From Actinomadura harenae (GTDB taxonomy: Bacteria; Actinomycetota; Actinomycetes; Streptosporangiales; Streptosporangiaceae), in contig NZ_RFFG01000068.1 in assembly GCF_003696215.1 (NCBI RefSeq), forward strand, positions 1 through 42,110: a stretch of DNA of 42,110 nt, written 5' to 3'. Position 1 is the first letter of the stretch. Each line of letters starts with the position of its first letter. Position numbers and translations under genes: made by a program. A model generated the notes under the pieces. The model saw nothing but the letters and a program-made list of their open reading frames with translations. It ran no database searches and had not been told where the DNA came from. Below, one piece after another: positions 6,275-15,235 of the stretch.

Positions 6275-8647
6275 TCATGACGCGCGCAGGACGATGAGCG
6301 CGACGTCGTCGTTGGAGGGCTCAGGGCCGAAATCACGGACGACGCGCTGGATCCGCGCGGCGACGGCGCCCGCGCTGAGCCCCGCGCATCCGGCGAGGAG
6401 CCGTTCCAGGCCGGCGTCGTCGCCGAGCAGCCGCCCGCCGTGCCGGCGTTCGGTCACGCCGTCGGTGACGCAGAGCAGGACCTGCCCGCGGCGCAGTTCG
6501 ACGGTGTCGGCGTGGAAGTCGACGTCGTCGAAGACGCCGAGGAGCGGCTGCGCGGTGCCGACCTCGTGAACCGTGCCGTCCGGGTCGAGGATCAGGGCCG
6601 GAGGGTGCCCGGCGCTGGTCAGGGCGATGGTCACGCCGTCCCGGCCGGGCCGCGGAGTGATCTCGCCGTGCAGGAGGGTGAGCAGGCGCCCGCGTTCGCC
6701 CTCGCCGAGGATCAGCCGGTTCAGCCGGGCCAGAACACCGGGCACCGGCAGTTCCTCGGCGGCGAGGATGCGCAGCGCGTGCCGGGCGAGGCCGGTGACG
6801 GCGGCGGCCTGCGGGCCGGTGCCGCACACGTCGCCGATCGCGAACCGCCAGCGGTCCACCGGGCCGGTGACGGGCGGGCCGCCGGGGCCGCCCTCCCGCT
6901 CGGGGCATTCGAACACGTCGTAGAAGTCGCCGCCGACCTCGCTGCCCTCCCCCGCGGGTTCGTAGACGACCGCGACCTCCAGGCCGGGGATGTCGGGGAC
7001 GTCCGGTGGCAGCAGGCTGCGCTGGAGGGCGCTGCTCATGGCGGTCTGCGCCGAGTACAGGCGGGCGTTGTCGACGGCGAGGGCGGCGCGGCGGCTCAGC
7101 TCCTCGGCGAGCTCGATGGCGCTGCGCGGGAACCGGTCCCCCACCGGACGGCCGATGACGAGGGCGCCGATGCGGCGGCCGCGGGCGACGAGCGGGAAGG
7201 CGAACACGGTGCCCGCCACGTCCGGGCCGGTGACCTCGGCGAGGCCGTACCAGGGGCCGGGAGTGTCCGGGCGGGGGCCCTGCGCGGCGCGGTCGAGTTG
7301 GGCGCGCAGGGCGTCGGCGCGGGTCTCGTCGGCGTGCCAGACGTAGGCGAGGGCGGGTGGTCCCGCGTCGGTGTCGGTGTAGACGGCGCACCAGGTCGCG
7401 AGGCGGGGCACGACGAGCTGGGCGACCAGGGCCATGGTGCGCTCCTGGTCGAGCGTGCCGGCGAGCAGGTCGCTGGCCTCGGCGACGAAGCTGAGCCAGC
7501 CGCGCCAGGACCGTTCCAGCTCCCCGACGCGCGCCTTCTCCAGGGAGAGCGCCATCTCCTCGGCGATGCGGCCCAGGCGGGCGGCGTCGGCGGGGTCGAA
7601 CCGGCCCGGCTCGGCGGACACCGCGACGACCAGGCCGGTGAGGCGGCCCTGGCTCTCCAGGGGCGCGGCGGCCATGGAGCGGGCGCGGAGCGCGGCGGCG
7701 ACCGGGTCGGAGGCGTCGGCGGCGATCCAGGGGGCTCCGGCGCGTGCGTCGGGGCCGAGGTTGACGACCGACAGCTCGTCCGGGCCGGGTTCGGTCGTCA
7801 GGCCCGCGGACGCGGCGACGACGAGGGTGCCGTCGCGTTCGGTGAGGAGGACGGCCGCGCCTTCGGCGTGGAGCAGGTCGCGGACGGAGGAGAGCGCGTC
7901 CTCCAGGGACTCCACGCCCGCGGGGGTGCGCAGGAGCCGGTCGCTCGCCGCGGGCAGCGCGGGCGGCTCGGAACGCCGCACCGTGGGCGCTCCGGAGCCG
8001 CGTGCGGGCTTGTGGACGGCGGCCCGCGCCGCGGCGGTGCCGTCCGTGTGATGGGAACGGCTTCCGTTCGGTGCGCCGGGGCCGCCCGCCGGACGGCGGG
8101 CGGTGGCCGGGTCGACCTCGGGGGCGCCCCAGCCGGGGTCGGCGGGGGTCCGTCCGGGGCGTCCGGCCGAGGGAGCGGCGGACGTCGTCGCGTCGGTCCC
8201 CGCCGGGTCGGGACGCACCGGGAAGCCCGGACGGCGGGCGAAGTCGTCCGTCGGGGGCTCCTCCGGCTCAGGCCCTGGGCGGGTCAGCCGGAACCAGATG
8301 CCCTTGCTCTCGTGGTCGTAGTCGACGCCCCAGGACGCGGCGAGCCGGGCGATCGACGGCAGGCCGCGGCCGCTCGCGGCGGTCACGCCGGGCATCACCG
8401 GCGTCCGGGTGGGGTGCCGGTCGCGGACCTCGATCTGGATCTCGTCGTCGGTGAGGCTGCAGATCACGTCGAAGGCGGTGCCCGCGTAGGCGATCGCGTT
8501 CGTGGCGAGCTCGCTCGTCGCCAGCACCGCGTCGTCGGCGGCGTCGGAGAGCCCCCACTCGCGGAGGGTCCGCTGGACGAAGCGGCGGGCTTCCGCCACG
8601 GAGGCCGCAGCGGACGGGAAGGTGGCCGCCGCCGTGTGCCGATCCAA
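6275..8647 (-). CDS. Multidomain PP2C (SpoIIE-type) phosphatase: ATPase-GAF-GAF-PP2C
   Basis: The 790-residue sensor phosphatase has an N-terminal RsbW-like ATPase domain (about 10-130; LATSELATNAIAYAG and SGRGLPSIARLAASWG), then a Pro/Ala/Gly-rich linker (about 130-240). Two GAF sensor domains follow (about 245-375 and 380-535). The C-terminal SpoIIE phosphatase domain (about 540-790) has SEVGGDFYDVF, GDVCGTGPQAA, CVTDGVTE and SNDDVALIVL, whose Asp residues bind Mn/Mg. It should dephosphorylate a STAS antagonist, probably the next gene, in response to a GAF ligand or redox cue. The start is TTG at 8647 with GAGGGA five bases upstream; the frame stays open far upstream but lacks family similarity and a ribosome site. 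It is unusual in joining kinase and phosphatase modules in one chain. Confidence 0.9.
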   Translation of the reverse strand: MDRHTAAATFPSAAASVAEARRFVQRTLREWGLSDAADDAVLATSELATNAIAYAGTAFDVICSLTDDEIQIEVRDRHPTRTPVMPGVTAASGRGLPSIARLAASWGVDYDHESKGIWFRLTRPGPEPEEPPTDDFARRPGFPVRPDPAGTDATTSAAPSAGRPGRTPADPGWGAPEVDPATARRPAGGPGAPNGSRSHHTDGTAAARAAVHKPARGSGAPTVRRSEPPALPAASDRLLRTPAGVESLEDALSSVRDLLHAEGAAVLLTERDGTLVVAASAGLTTEPGPDELSVVNLGPDARAGAPWIAADASDPVAAALRARSMAAAPLESQGRLTGLVVAVSAEPGRFDPADAARLGRIAEEMALSLEKARVGELERSWRGWLSFVAEASDLLAGTLDQERTMALVAQLVVPRLATWCAVYTDTDAGPPALAYVWHADETRADALRAQLDRAAQGPRPDTPGPWYGLAEVTGPDVAGTVFAFPLVARGRRIGALVIGRPVGDRFPRSAIELAEELSRRAALAVDNARLYSAQTAMSSALQRSLLPPDVPDIPGLEVAVVYEPAGEGSEVGGDFYDVFECPEREGGPGGPPVTGPVDRWRFAIGDVCGTGPQAAAVTGLARHALRILAAEELPVPGVLARLNRLILGEGERGRLLTLLHGEITPRPGRDGVTIALTSAGHPPALILDPDGTVHEVGTAQPLLGVFDDVDFHADTVELRRGQVLLCVTDGVTERRHGGRLLGDDAGLERLLAGCAGLSAGAVAARIQRVVRDFGPEPSNDDVALIVLRAS

Positions 8648-8953
8648 TGCCGTCCCTCGCTCGTCGTCACTTCTCAGTCCGGCCGCACATCCGAGTCCGG
8701 CCGCCGTGACAGACTGGCTCGACCAGCCGGGCGCCGGGACCGTCCGCCGTGCTCGCGCCGGGACAGACCGTAACACGAAGCCTGTGGGGGGCGGGTGCGG
8801 TCGCCCGTGGCGGCATCGCGGGGCGGTGCCGCGGACCGGCCGGGAGGAGGGTTCCGGCACACGGCCGCCGAGCCAGTGGCGACGTAGAGTACAGATGCGG
8901 GCCGGACGAGGCGCCCGAGCCAGCGGGCACCCGTCGGCCAGGAGGATGAACTG
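8648..8953. other. 306-bp divergent control region between the phosphatase operon and the hybrid kinase
   Basis: The region holds the ribosome sites of both divergent genes (GGAGG at 8941-8945 for the kinase; GAGGGA for the phosphatase). The position alone suggests shared control of the two signalling units. I see no strong consensus promoter or clear operator in it, and no credible gene. Confidence 0.5.
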
Positions 8954-11900
8954 ATGCCCCGTAGCGCCACGCGATCCCGAGCGGGTGACGGTGTCTCGCG
9001 CGACACCACCCCGCGGTACAGCGACGCCGACCTGGAACCGCTGCTGCGGGCCCTGGCGGCCGTCCGGGACGGCAGGCTGCGCACGCCCGTCGAGGTGACC
9101 GGCGAGGGCGCCGTCGCCGAGGCCATGGCGGTGCTGGACCAGATCCGCGACAACGGCCACCAGGTCGCCTCCGGGCTGGCCCGGGTGCGCCGCGAGATCG
9201 GACGCGACGGGCAGCTGCGGGGCCGGCTCACGCCGGGCACGCTGCGCGGCTCGTGGGCCGGCGCCGTGGAGGACTCCAACGCCATCCTGGACAAGCTGAC
9301 CGACCTCGCCAACGGCATGTACAAGGTGGTGGAGGCGGTCGCCAAGGGCGACCTGACCCAGCGGGTCGAGCTGCGCGCGGGGGGCCGTCCGATGCGGGGC
9401 GAGCTGCTGCGGATGGCCAAGTCGGTGAACGCGATGGTCGAGCTGCTCGACCAGTTCACCTGGGAGGTCACGCAGTTCGCCCGGGAGGTCGGCACCGAGG
9501 GGCGGCTCGGGGGCAAGGCGTCCGCGCGGGGCATGGCGGGACGCTGGCGGGACGTGACCACCGCCGTGAACGTGATGGCCGACCGGCTGACCAGCCAGGT
9601 CCGCGACATCGCCGAGGTGACGACCGCGGTGGCGCGCGGCGACCTGACCCGGAAGGTGACGGTCGAGGCGGCCGGTGAGCTCCAGGAGCTGAAGCTCACC
9701 GTGAACCAGATGGTGGACACGCTGTCGGCGTTCGCCGACGAGGTGACCCGCGTCGCCCGCGAGGTCGGCACCGAGGGGCAGCTGGGCGGGCAGGCGAAGG
9801 TGCACGGGGTGTCGGGGGTCTGGAAGGACCTCACCGACAACGTGAACGCGATGGCGAACAACCTGACGAGCCAGGTCCGCAACATCGCGCAGGTCACGAC
9901 GGCGGTCGCGGACGGCGACCTCACCAAGAAGATCACCGTCGGCGCGCAGGGCGAGATCCTGCAGCTGAAGTCGACGGTGAACCAGATGGTGGACACGCTG
10001 TCGGCGTTCGCCGACGAGGTCACGCGCGTCGCGCGCGAGGTCGGCACCGAGGGACGCCTCGGCGGGCAGGCGCGGGTGCCGGGCGTGAGCGGCGTCTGGA
10101 AGGACCTGACCAGCAACGTCAACGGCATGGCGTCCAACCTGACCTACCAGGTCCGCAACATCGCGCAGGTGACGACGGCGGTCGCGGGGGGCGACCTCAC
10201 CAAGAAGATCACCGTGGACGCGCAGGGCGAGATCCTCCAGCTCAAGGACACCATCAACACCATGGTCGACACCCTGTCGGCCTTCGCCAACGAGGTCACG
10301 CGCGTCGCCCGCGAGGTCGGCACCGAAGGACGCCTCGGCGGACAGGCGAAGGTGCACGGGGTGTCGGGGATCTGGAAGGACCTCACCGACAACGTCAACT
10401 CGATGGCGAACAACCTGACCGTCCAGGTGCGCGGGATCGCGCAGGTCACGACGGCGGTCGCGCACGGCGACCTCACCAAGAAGATCACCGTCGGCGCGCA
10501 GGGCGAGATCCTCCAGCTCAAGGACACCATCAACACCATGGTCGACACCCTGTCGGCCTTCGCCAACGAAGTGACCCGCGTCGCCCGCGAGGTCGGCACC
10601 GAAGGACGCCTCGGCGGACAGGCGAGCGTGCCCGGCGCGGGCGGCATGTGGAAGGACCTGACCGACAACGTCAACGGCATGGCGTCCAACCTGACCTACC
10701 AGGTCCGCAACATCGCGCAGGTGGCGACGGCGGTGGCCGACGGCGACCTGACCAAGCGGATCGACGTGGACGCGCAGGGCGAGATCCTGTCGCTGAAGAC
10801 GACGCTGAACACGATGGTGGACACGCTGTCGTCGTTCGCCTCCGAGGTCACCCGCGTCGCCCGCGAGGTCGGCACGGAGGGACGGCTCGGCGGGCAGGCC
10901 GAGGTCGAGGGCGTGTCGGGCACGTGGAAGCGGCTGACCGAGAGCGTGAACGAGCTGGCGTCCAACCTGACGACGCAGGTGCGGGCGATCGGCGAGGTGG
11001 CGAGCGCGGTGGCGCGCGGCGACCTGACCCGGACGATCACGGTGGAGGCGCGCGGCGAGGTCGCCGAGCTGTCCGACAACGTGAACCTGATGGTCACGAC
11101 GCTGCGCGAGACGACCCGCGCGAACGAGGAGCAGGACTGGCTCAAGACCAACCTGGCCCGGATCGGCGGGCTCATGCAGGGGCACCGCGACCTCTACCAG
11201 GTCGCGAACCTCATCATGAACGAGCTGACCCCGACCGCCAGCGCCCAGTACGGCGCGTTCTACCTGGCCGAGGGGCAGCCGGGCGAACGCGAGCTGGTGC
11301 TGATCGCCGGGTACGGGATCCCGCGGGAGCGGCTGCGCGGGGTCCGGTTCCAGCCCGGTGAGGGCCTGGTCGGGCAGGCCGCGCTGGAGCGCCGGACGGT
11401 GCTGATCGCGGGTGCCCCGGCCGACTACGTGAAGATCGGCTCGGGGCTGGGCGAGGCGTCCCCGGCGAACGTGATCGTGCTGCCGATCGTGTTCGAGGAC
11501 GAGGTGCTGGGCGCGATCGAGCTCGCCTCGTTCTCCCGCTTCACCGACGTCCACCTGGCGTTCTTCACCCAGCTCATCGAGACGATCGGGGTGACGCTGA
11601 ACGCGATCCGGGCCAACACCCGGACCGAGGCGCTGCTGACGGAGTCGCAGCGGCTCGCGCAGGAGCTCCAGGAGCGGTCGGACGAGCTCCAGCGGCAGCA
11701 GGGCGAGCTGCGGCACTCCAACACCGAGCTGGAGGAGAAGGCGGCGCTGCTCGCCCAGCAGAACCGGGCGATCGAGATCCAGAACTTCCAGATCGAGCAG
11801 GCCCGGCGGACGCTGGAGGAGCGCGCCGAGCAGCTCGCGGTGTCGTCGCGGTACAAGTCGGAGTTCCTGGCGAACATGTCGCACGAGCTGCGGACGCCGC

Positions 11901-13252
11901 TGAACAGCCTGCTGGTGCTCGCCAAGCTCCTGTCGGAGAACCCGGGCGGCAACCTCACCGACAAGCAGGTGGAGTTCGCCCGCACGATCCACGACTCGGG
12001 CACCGACCTGCTGGAGCTCATCAACGACATCCTCGACCTGGCCAAGGTGGAGGCGGGCAAGATGGAGCTGCACCCGCAGCGGCTGCCCGTGTCGGCGCTG
12101 GTCGACTATGTGGAGGCGGCGTTCCGTCCGCTGTCGGTCGACAAGGGGCTGGAGTTCGGGGTCGAGGTCGCGCAGGGCGTCCCGGAGACGCTGTTCACCG
12201 ACGAGCAGCGGCTCCAGCAGGTGCTGCGGAACCTGCTGTCCAACGCGGTGAAGTTCACCGCCGAGGGGCAGGTGAAGCTGGCCATCGAGCCCGCCGGGGA
12301 CACCGAGTTCGCGCTGGCCTCGCTGTGGCAGACCCCGAACGTGCTGGCGTTCCGCGTGATGGACACCGGGATCGGGGTGAGCGCGGACAAGCTCCAGGTG
12401 ATCTTCGAGCCGTTCACGCAGGCGGACGGCACCACCAACCGGCGCTACGGCGGCACCGGGCTCGGCCTGTCGATCAGCCGGAACATCGCGCGGCTGCTCG
12501 GCGGGGAGATCCAGGTCCGCAGCGAGCCGGGCAAGGGGAGCGTGTTCACGCTGTACCTGCCCGCGCACTACGCCGAGCCGGACGGGCGGCGGCGTCCGGC
12601 CGTCCCGCTGGAGGGGGCGGCGTCCCCCGCGCCCGAGCTGTCCCCGGTCGACCCGGTGCTCATCGGGGGCGGCGGCGGGGACGGCGCGTCCGTCCCGGAC
12701 CTGCTCGTCCCGGCGCTCGCGCCCGCCGAGTCGGCCAACGGAGGCGCCAAGAACGGCGCCAACGGGAACGCCTCCGGGACGTCGGACTCGGTGCCGGGCG
12801 ACGACGGCGGCACGGGCATCGCGGGCCTGCTGTCGGAGCCGCCCACCGACTTCACCGACACCATCCTCGCGGGCCGCAAGGTGCTCATCGTCGACGACGA
12901 CGTCCGCAACGTGTTCGCCCTGACCAGCGTGCTCGAGGGGTACGGGATGGAGGTGTTCTACGCCGAGGACGGGCAGGCCGGCATCGACCTGCTGCACCGC
13001 AACCCGGACGTCGCGCTCGTCCTGATGGACGTGATGATGCCGGGCCTCGACGGGTACGCCACCACCGCCGCGATCCGCGAGATGCCGCAGTTCGCGGACT
13101 TGCCGATCATCGTGATCACGGCCAAGGTGATGAAGGGCGACCGGGAGGCGAGCCTCGCCGCGGGGGCGTCGGACTACGTGCCGAAGCCCGTCGACGTCGA
13201 CCGCCTGCTGGAGGTCATGCGGGTCTGGCTCGGCCGCTCGGTCATCGGCTGA
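8954..13252 (+). CDS. Hybrid histidine kinase with a long HAMP ladder, GAF and receiver domains
   Basis: The 1432-residue protein has no predicted membrane segment, so it is probably cytoplasmic. Residues about 116-725 form a ladder of 92-residue units, each made of two HAMP-like halves (for example VTTAVADGDLTKKITV and EVTRVAREVGTEGRLGGQA), with six full units plus a half unit. A GAF domain (about 747-890) and a long coiled coil (about 893-965) follow. Next come the HisKA H-box SHELRTPLNSLL (His977) and the ATPase boxes RNLLSNAVKF, MDTGIGVSADK, FEPFTQADG and GGTGLGLSIS. A disordered linker leads to a receiver domain (VLIVDDDVRNV, Asp1359 in LMDVMMPGLDG, Lys in VPKPVD). The layout resembles fungal group III (Nik1/Os-1) osmosensing kinases and their actinobacterial relatives. 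GGAGG lies eight bases before ATG. The likely partner is the response regulator downstream. Confidence 0.95.
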   Translation: MPRSATRSRAGDGVSRDTTPRYSDADLEPLLRALAAVRDGRLRTPVEVTGEGAVAEAMAVLDQIRDNGHQVASGLARVRREIGRDGQLRGRLTPGTLRGSWAGAVEDSNAILDKLTDLANGMYKVVEAVAKGDLTQRVELRAGGRPMRGELLRMAKSVNAMVELLDQFTWEVTQFAREVGTEGRLGGKASARGMAGRWRDVTTAVNVMADRLTSQVRDIAEVTTAVARGDLTRKVTVEAAGELQELKLTVNQMVDTLSAFADEVTRVAREVGTEGQLGGQAKVHGVSGVWKDLTDNVNAMANNLTSQVRNIAQVTTAVADGDLTKKITVGAQGEILQLKSTVNQMVDTLSAFADEVTRVAREVGTEGRLGGQARVPGVSGVWKDLTSNVNGMASNLTYQVRNIAQVTTAVAGGDLTKKITVDAQGEILQLKDTINTMVDTLSAFANEVTRVAREVGTEGRLGGQAKVHGVSGIWKDLTDNVNSMANNLTVQVRGIAQVTTAVAHGDLTKKITVGAQGEILQLKDTINTMVDTLSAFANEVTRVAREVGTEGRLGGQASVPGAGGMWKDLTDNVNGMASNLTYQVRNIAQVATAVADGDLTKRIDVDAQGEILSLKTTLNTMVDTLSSFASEVTRVAREVGTEGRLGGQAEVEGVSGTWKRLTESVNELASNLTTQVRAIGEVASAVARGDLTRTITVEARGEVAELSDNVNLMVTTLRETTRANEEQDWLKTNLARIGGLMQGHRDLYQVANLIMNELTPTASAQYGAFYLAEGQPGERELVLIAGYGIPRERLRGVRFQPGEGLVGQAALERRTVLIAGAPADYVKIGSGLGEASPANVIVLPIVFEDEVLGAIELASFSRFTDVHLAFFTQLIETIGVTLNAIRANTRTEALLTESQRLAQELQERSDELQRQQGELRHSNTELEEKAALLAQQNRAIEIQNFQIEQARRTLEERAEQLAVSSRYKSEFLANMSHELRTPLNSLLVLAKLLSENPGGNLTDKQVEFARTIHDSGTDLLELINDILDLAKVEAGKMELHPQRLPVSALVDYVEAAFRPLSVDKGLEFGVEVAQGVPETLFTDEQRLQQVLRNLLSNAVKFTAEGQVKLAIEPAGDTEFALASLWQTPNVLAFRVMDTGIGVSADKLQVIFEPFTQADGTTNRRYGGTGLGLSISRNIARLLGGEIQVRSEPGKGSVFTLYLPAHYAEPDGRRRPAVPLEGAASPAPELSPVDPVLIGGGGGDGASVPDLLVPALAPAESANGGAKNGANGNASGTSDSVPGDDGGTGIAGLLSEPPTDFTDTILAGRKVLIVDDDVRNVFALTSVLEGYGMEVFYAEDGQAGIDLLHRNPDVALVLMDVMMPGLDGYATTAAIREMPQFADLPIIVITAKVMKGDREASLAAGASDYVPKPVDVDRLLEVMRVWLGRSVIG
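9300..11125 (+). repeat. 276-bp tandem coding repeats (HAMP ladder)
   Basis: Within the kinase gene a 276-bp unit (92 codons) repeats about six and a half times. Adjacent copies are nearly identical in DNA as well as protein over long stretches, for example around 10204-10330 and 10490-10616. Such repeats can change copy number by recombination and are prone to assembly collapse. Confidence 0.85.
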
Positions 13253-13372
13253 CGCCGCGCCCCGGCGCACCCGGCACCGCCCCCCGGCGGCCGGTTCCGG
13301 CCGGGTGGCGCGGCAGGGCGCTTCGGCGGCCGCCCCAGCACAACGGCAGGTGCCGCAAAGGGAAGGCAAGGC

Positions 13373-14038
13373 GTGGACGACAAGGCGAAGATCCTGCTCG
13401 TGGACGACCGGGAGGAGAACCTCGTCGCACTCGAGGCGATCCTCAGCTCCCTCGACCAGGACCTGGTCCGGGCCCGTTCCGGTGAGGAGGCGCTGAAGGC
13501 GCTGCTCACCGACGAGTACGCGGTGATCCTGCTGGACGTGATCATGCCCGGCATGGACGGGTTCGAGACGGCCCGGGACATCAAGCGGCGCAAGAAGACC
13601 CGCGACCTGCCGATCATCTTCCTCACCGCGGTCGACAGCGACCCGGACTACGCCTTCCGCGGCTACGCGGCGGGCGCGGTGGACTTCATCTCCAAGCCGT
13701 TCGACCCGTGGGTGCTGCGCGCGAAGGTGTCGGTGTTCGTGGAGCTGCACAACAAGAACCGGCAGCTCAGGGAGCAGGCGGCGCTGCTGCGCGACCAGGC
13801 CGCGCTGCTGCGGGCGACGCCGTCGCCGGGCCCGGCCGCGCAGCGGATCGCGATCGCCCGCGACCGGGCGGCCCGGCTGCGCGACCAGGTCTCCGAGGCC
13901 CTGCGCCCGGAGGTGGTGGAGCTGGAACGCGGTCTCGCCGACGCCGCGATCGCCCTCAACGCCACGCCCGGCGCCGGTGCCGTGCCCGGTGGGATGCCCG
14001 GCGCGGACTCTTCGGAGTTCCCCGCCGAACATCCCTAG
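13373..14038 (+). CDS. Response regulator with receiver domain and coiled-coil tail
   Basis: The 221-residue protein has a CheY-like receiver at residues 1-125: KILLVDDREENL at the acidic pocket, the phosphoacceptor Asp in VILLDVIMPGMDG, the switch Thr in IIFLTAV and the conserved Lys in FISKPFDPW. The rest is a heptad-rich helix (ELHNKNRQLREQAALLRDQ) and an Ala/Arg-rich tail with no DNA-binding domain. It may act through protein contacts or as a phosphorelay intermediate for the hybrid kinase 120 bp upstream. The GTG start is preceded by GGGAAGG. Output partners are not evident. Confidence 0.88.
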   Translation: MDDKAKILLVDDREENLVALEAILSSLDQDLVRARSGEEALKALLTDEYAVILLDVIMPGMDGFETARDIKRRKKTRDLPIIFLTAVDSDPDYAFRGYAAGAVDFISKPFDPWVLRAKVSVFVELHNKNRQLREQAALLRDQAALLRATPSPGPAAQRIAIARDRAARLRDQVSEALRPEVVELERGLADAAIALNATPGAGAVPGGMPGADSSEFPAEHP

Positions 14039-14065
14039 ACGGGCAAGTACCGCCATAACACCCAT

Positions 14066-14087
14066 TTGGTGACGTAGAGGTCACCAA
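14066..14087. promoter_or_regulatory. Dyad operator candidate upstream of the TauE/cupredoxin gene
   Basis: TTGGTGAC (14066-14073) and GTCACCAA (14080-14087) form a perfect 8-bp inverted repeat with a six-base spacer, GTAGAG. It lies 57 bases before the start codon and could overlap a promoter. A second 9-bp hairpin, GCGGGATCG/CGATCCCGC (14101-14128), lies between it and the ribosome site. The regulator is unknown. Confidence 0.45.
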
Positions 14088-14143
14088 CCATGACGCGTCA
14101 GCGGGATCGGCCTCGGGGACGATCCCGCTGCGGAGGTGAGGCC

Positions 14144-15136
14144 ATGGACGCCGCCGCGCTGTTCGCCACGGGATTCGGCACCGGACTGATCGCGGGCGGG
14201 ACAACGTGCGCCGCCGTGCAGCTGGGACTGCTGACGGGTGCCGTACGGGGCGAGGCGCGGGCCGTCCGGCCCGTCGCGGTGTTCCTGTCGTCCAAGCTCG
14301 TCACGCACGCGGTGCTCGGCGCGCTGTTGGGGCTGGCCGGGTCGGCGGTGGAGCCCGGCCCGCGGATCCGTGCGGTGCTGCTCGTCGGCGCGGCCGTGCT
14401 GATGGTGCTGTTCGCGCTCGACCTGGTGGGCTTCGCGCCGGTCAGGCGCCTGTTGCGGAGGGCTCCGAAGGGCGATGCCGCCGAGGACGCGCACTGCGCG
14501 CCGCCGACGACCTCCTCCGCGCGGACGCGTCGTCCGGTCGCGCTCGGGGCGGCGACCGTCCTCGTGCCGTGCGCGCTGACGTTGACGGCCGAGCTGCTCG
14601 CGGTGTCGTCGCGGTCGCCGTTCGGCGGGGCGGCCGTGATGGCCGGGTTCGTGCTGGGGACCGCGCCGCTGTTCGGGCTCGTCGGGGTGACCGTCGGACG
14701 GGCGCTGACGCTGCTGCGCGGACGGCTGACGGCCCTGGTGGCCGTGGCGCTGCTCGGGGTCGCGGGCTGGACGCTGCTGTCCGGGCTGCGCCTCGGCGGA
14801 TGGCTGCCGTCCGGCGGCGCCGAGGCCACCGCCGCCGCGTCCGCCCGGTTCGTGTCGACCGACGCGTCCGGGACGCAGCTGATCACGGTGTACGCGCTGG
14901 ACGAGGGGTACCGGCCCGCCGCGCTCACGGCCCGCGCGGGCGTCCACACCGTGCTCGTGCTGCGGACGAGCAACACCCACGGCCACACGCGGGCCTTCAC
15001 GATCCCCGGCCGGAACCAGGACGTGGTGCTGCCGGTCACCGGTGACACGCGCGTCGACCTCGGCGTGCCGAAGGCCGGACGGATGCGCTACGTCTGCGCG
15101 TCCGGCCACTCCCCTGGCGAGATCACCTTCAGGTGA
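14144..15136 (+). CDS. Membrane protein: TauE/UreH-like transmembrane domain fused to a cupredoxin
   Basis: The 330-residue protein has an N-terminal part with about six hydrophobic helices, including FGTGLIAGGTTCAAVQLGLL with a conserved-looking Cys near residue 24. This resembles the UreH/DsbD-like (TauE/SafE-related) transmembrane family. A Cys (VLVPCALTL) sits in the second half of the bundle, a DsbD-like layout. The outside C-terminus (about 240-330) reads as a cupredoxin-like beta domain with candidate copper ligands in SNTHGHTRAF and YVCASGHSPGEI. A role in copper or redox handling at the membrane is inferred. ATG at 14144 is chosen because GGAGGTGAGG precedes it; ATG at 14090 has a poor site and adds an Arg-rich, unlikely leader. 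Confidence 0.75.
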   Translation: MDAAALFATGFGTGLIAGGTTCAAVQLGLLTGAVRGEARAVRPVAVFLSSKLVTHAVLGALLGLAGSAVEPGPRIRAVLLVGAAVLMVLFALDLVGFAPVRRLLRRAPKGDAAEDAHCAPPTTSSARTRRPVALGAATVLVPCALTLTAELLAVSSRSPFGGAAVMAGFVLGTAPLFGLVGVTVGRALTLLRGRLTALVAVALLGVAGWTLLSGLRLGGWLPSGGAEATAAASARFVSTDASGTQLITVYALDEGYRPAALTARAGVHTVLVLRTSNTHGHTRAFTIPGRNQDVVLPVTGDTRVDLGVPKAGRMRYVCASGHSPGEITFR

Positions 15137-15146
15137 CCCCGCCAGG

Positions 15147-15175
15147 GGCGGGCGGGTCGCGCGGAGGCGCCCGCC
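15147..15175. terminator. Hairpin between the TauE/cupredoxin gene and gltX (convergent)
   Basis: GGCGGGCG (15147-15154) pairs with CGCCCGCC (15168-15175). Beyond it, 15186-15257 contains three copies of a GGCGGACGCCTC-type motif, the last inside the 3' end of gltX. These could form further hairpins. Confidence 0.45.
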
Positions 15176-15235
15176 TCACCGGTCACGCGGAGGCGGACGC
15201 CTCGTCGACCGCTCAGCGGGCGGACGCCTCGGGGC

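Noticed and set aside
8648..14065. Very long minus-strand open frame upstream of the phosphatase gene
   Set aside because: It is the antisense of the hybrid kinase and response regulator genes, held open by high GC and repeats. It shows no domains, and the phosphatase has its own TTG start with a ribosome site at 8647.
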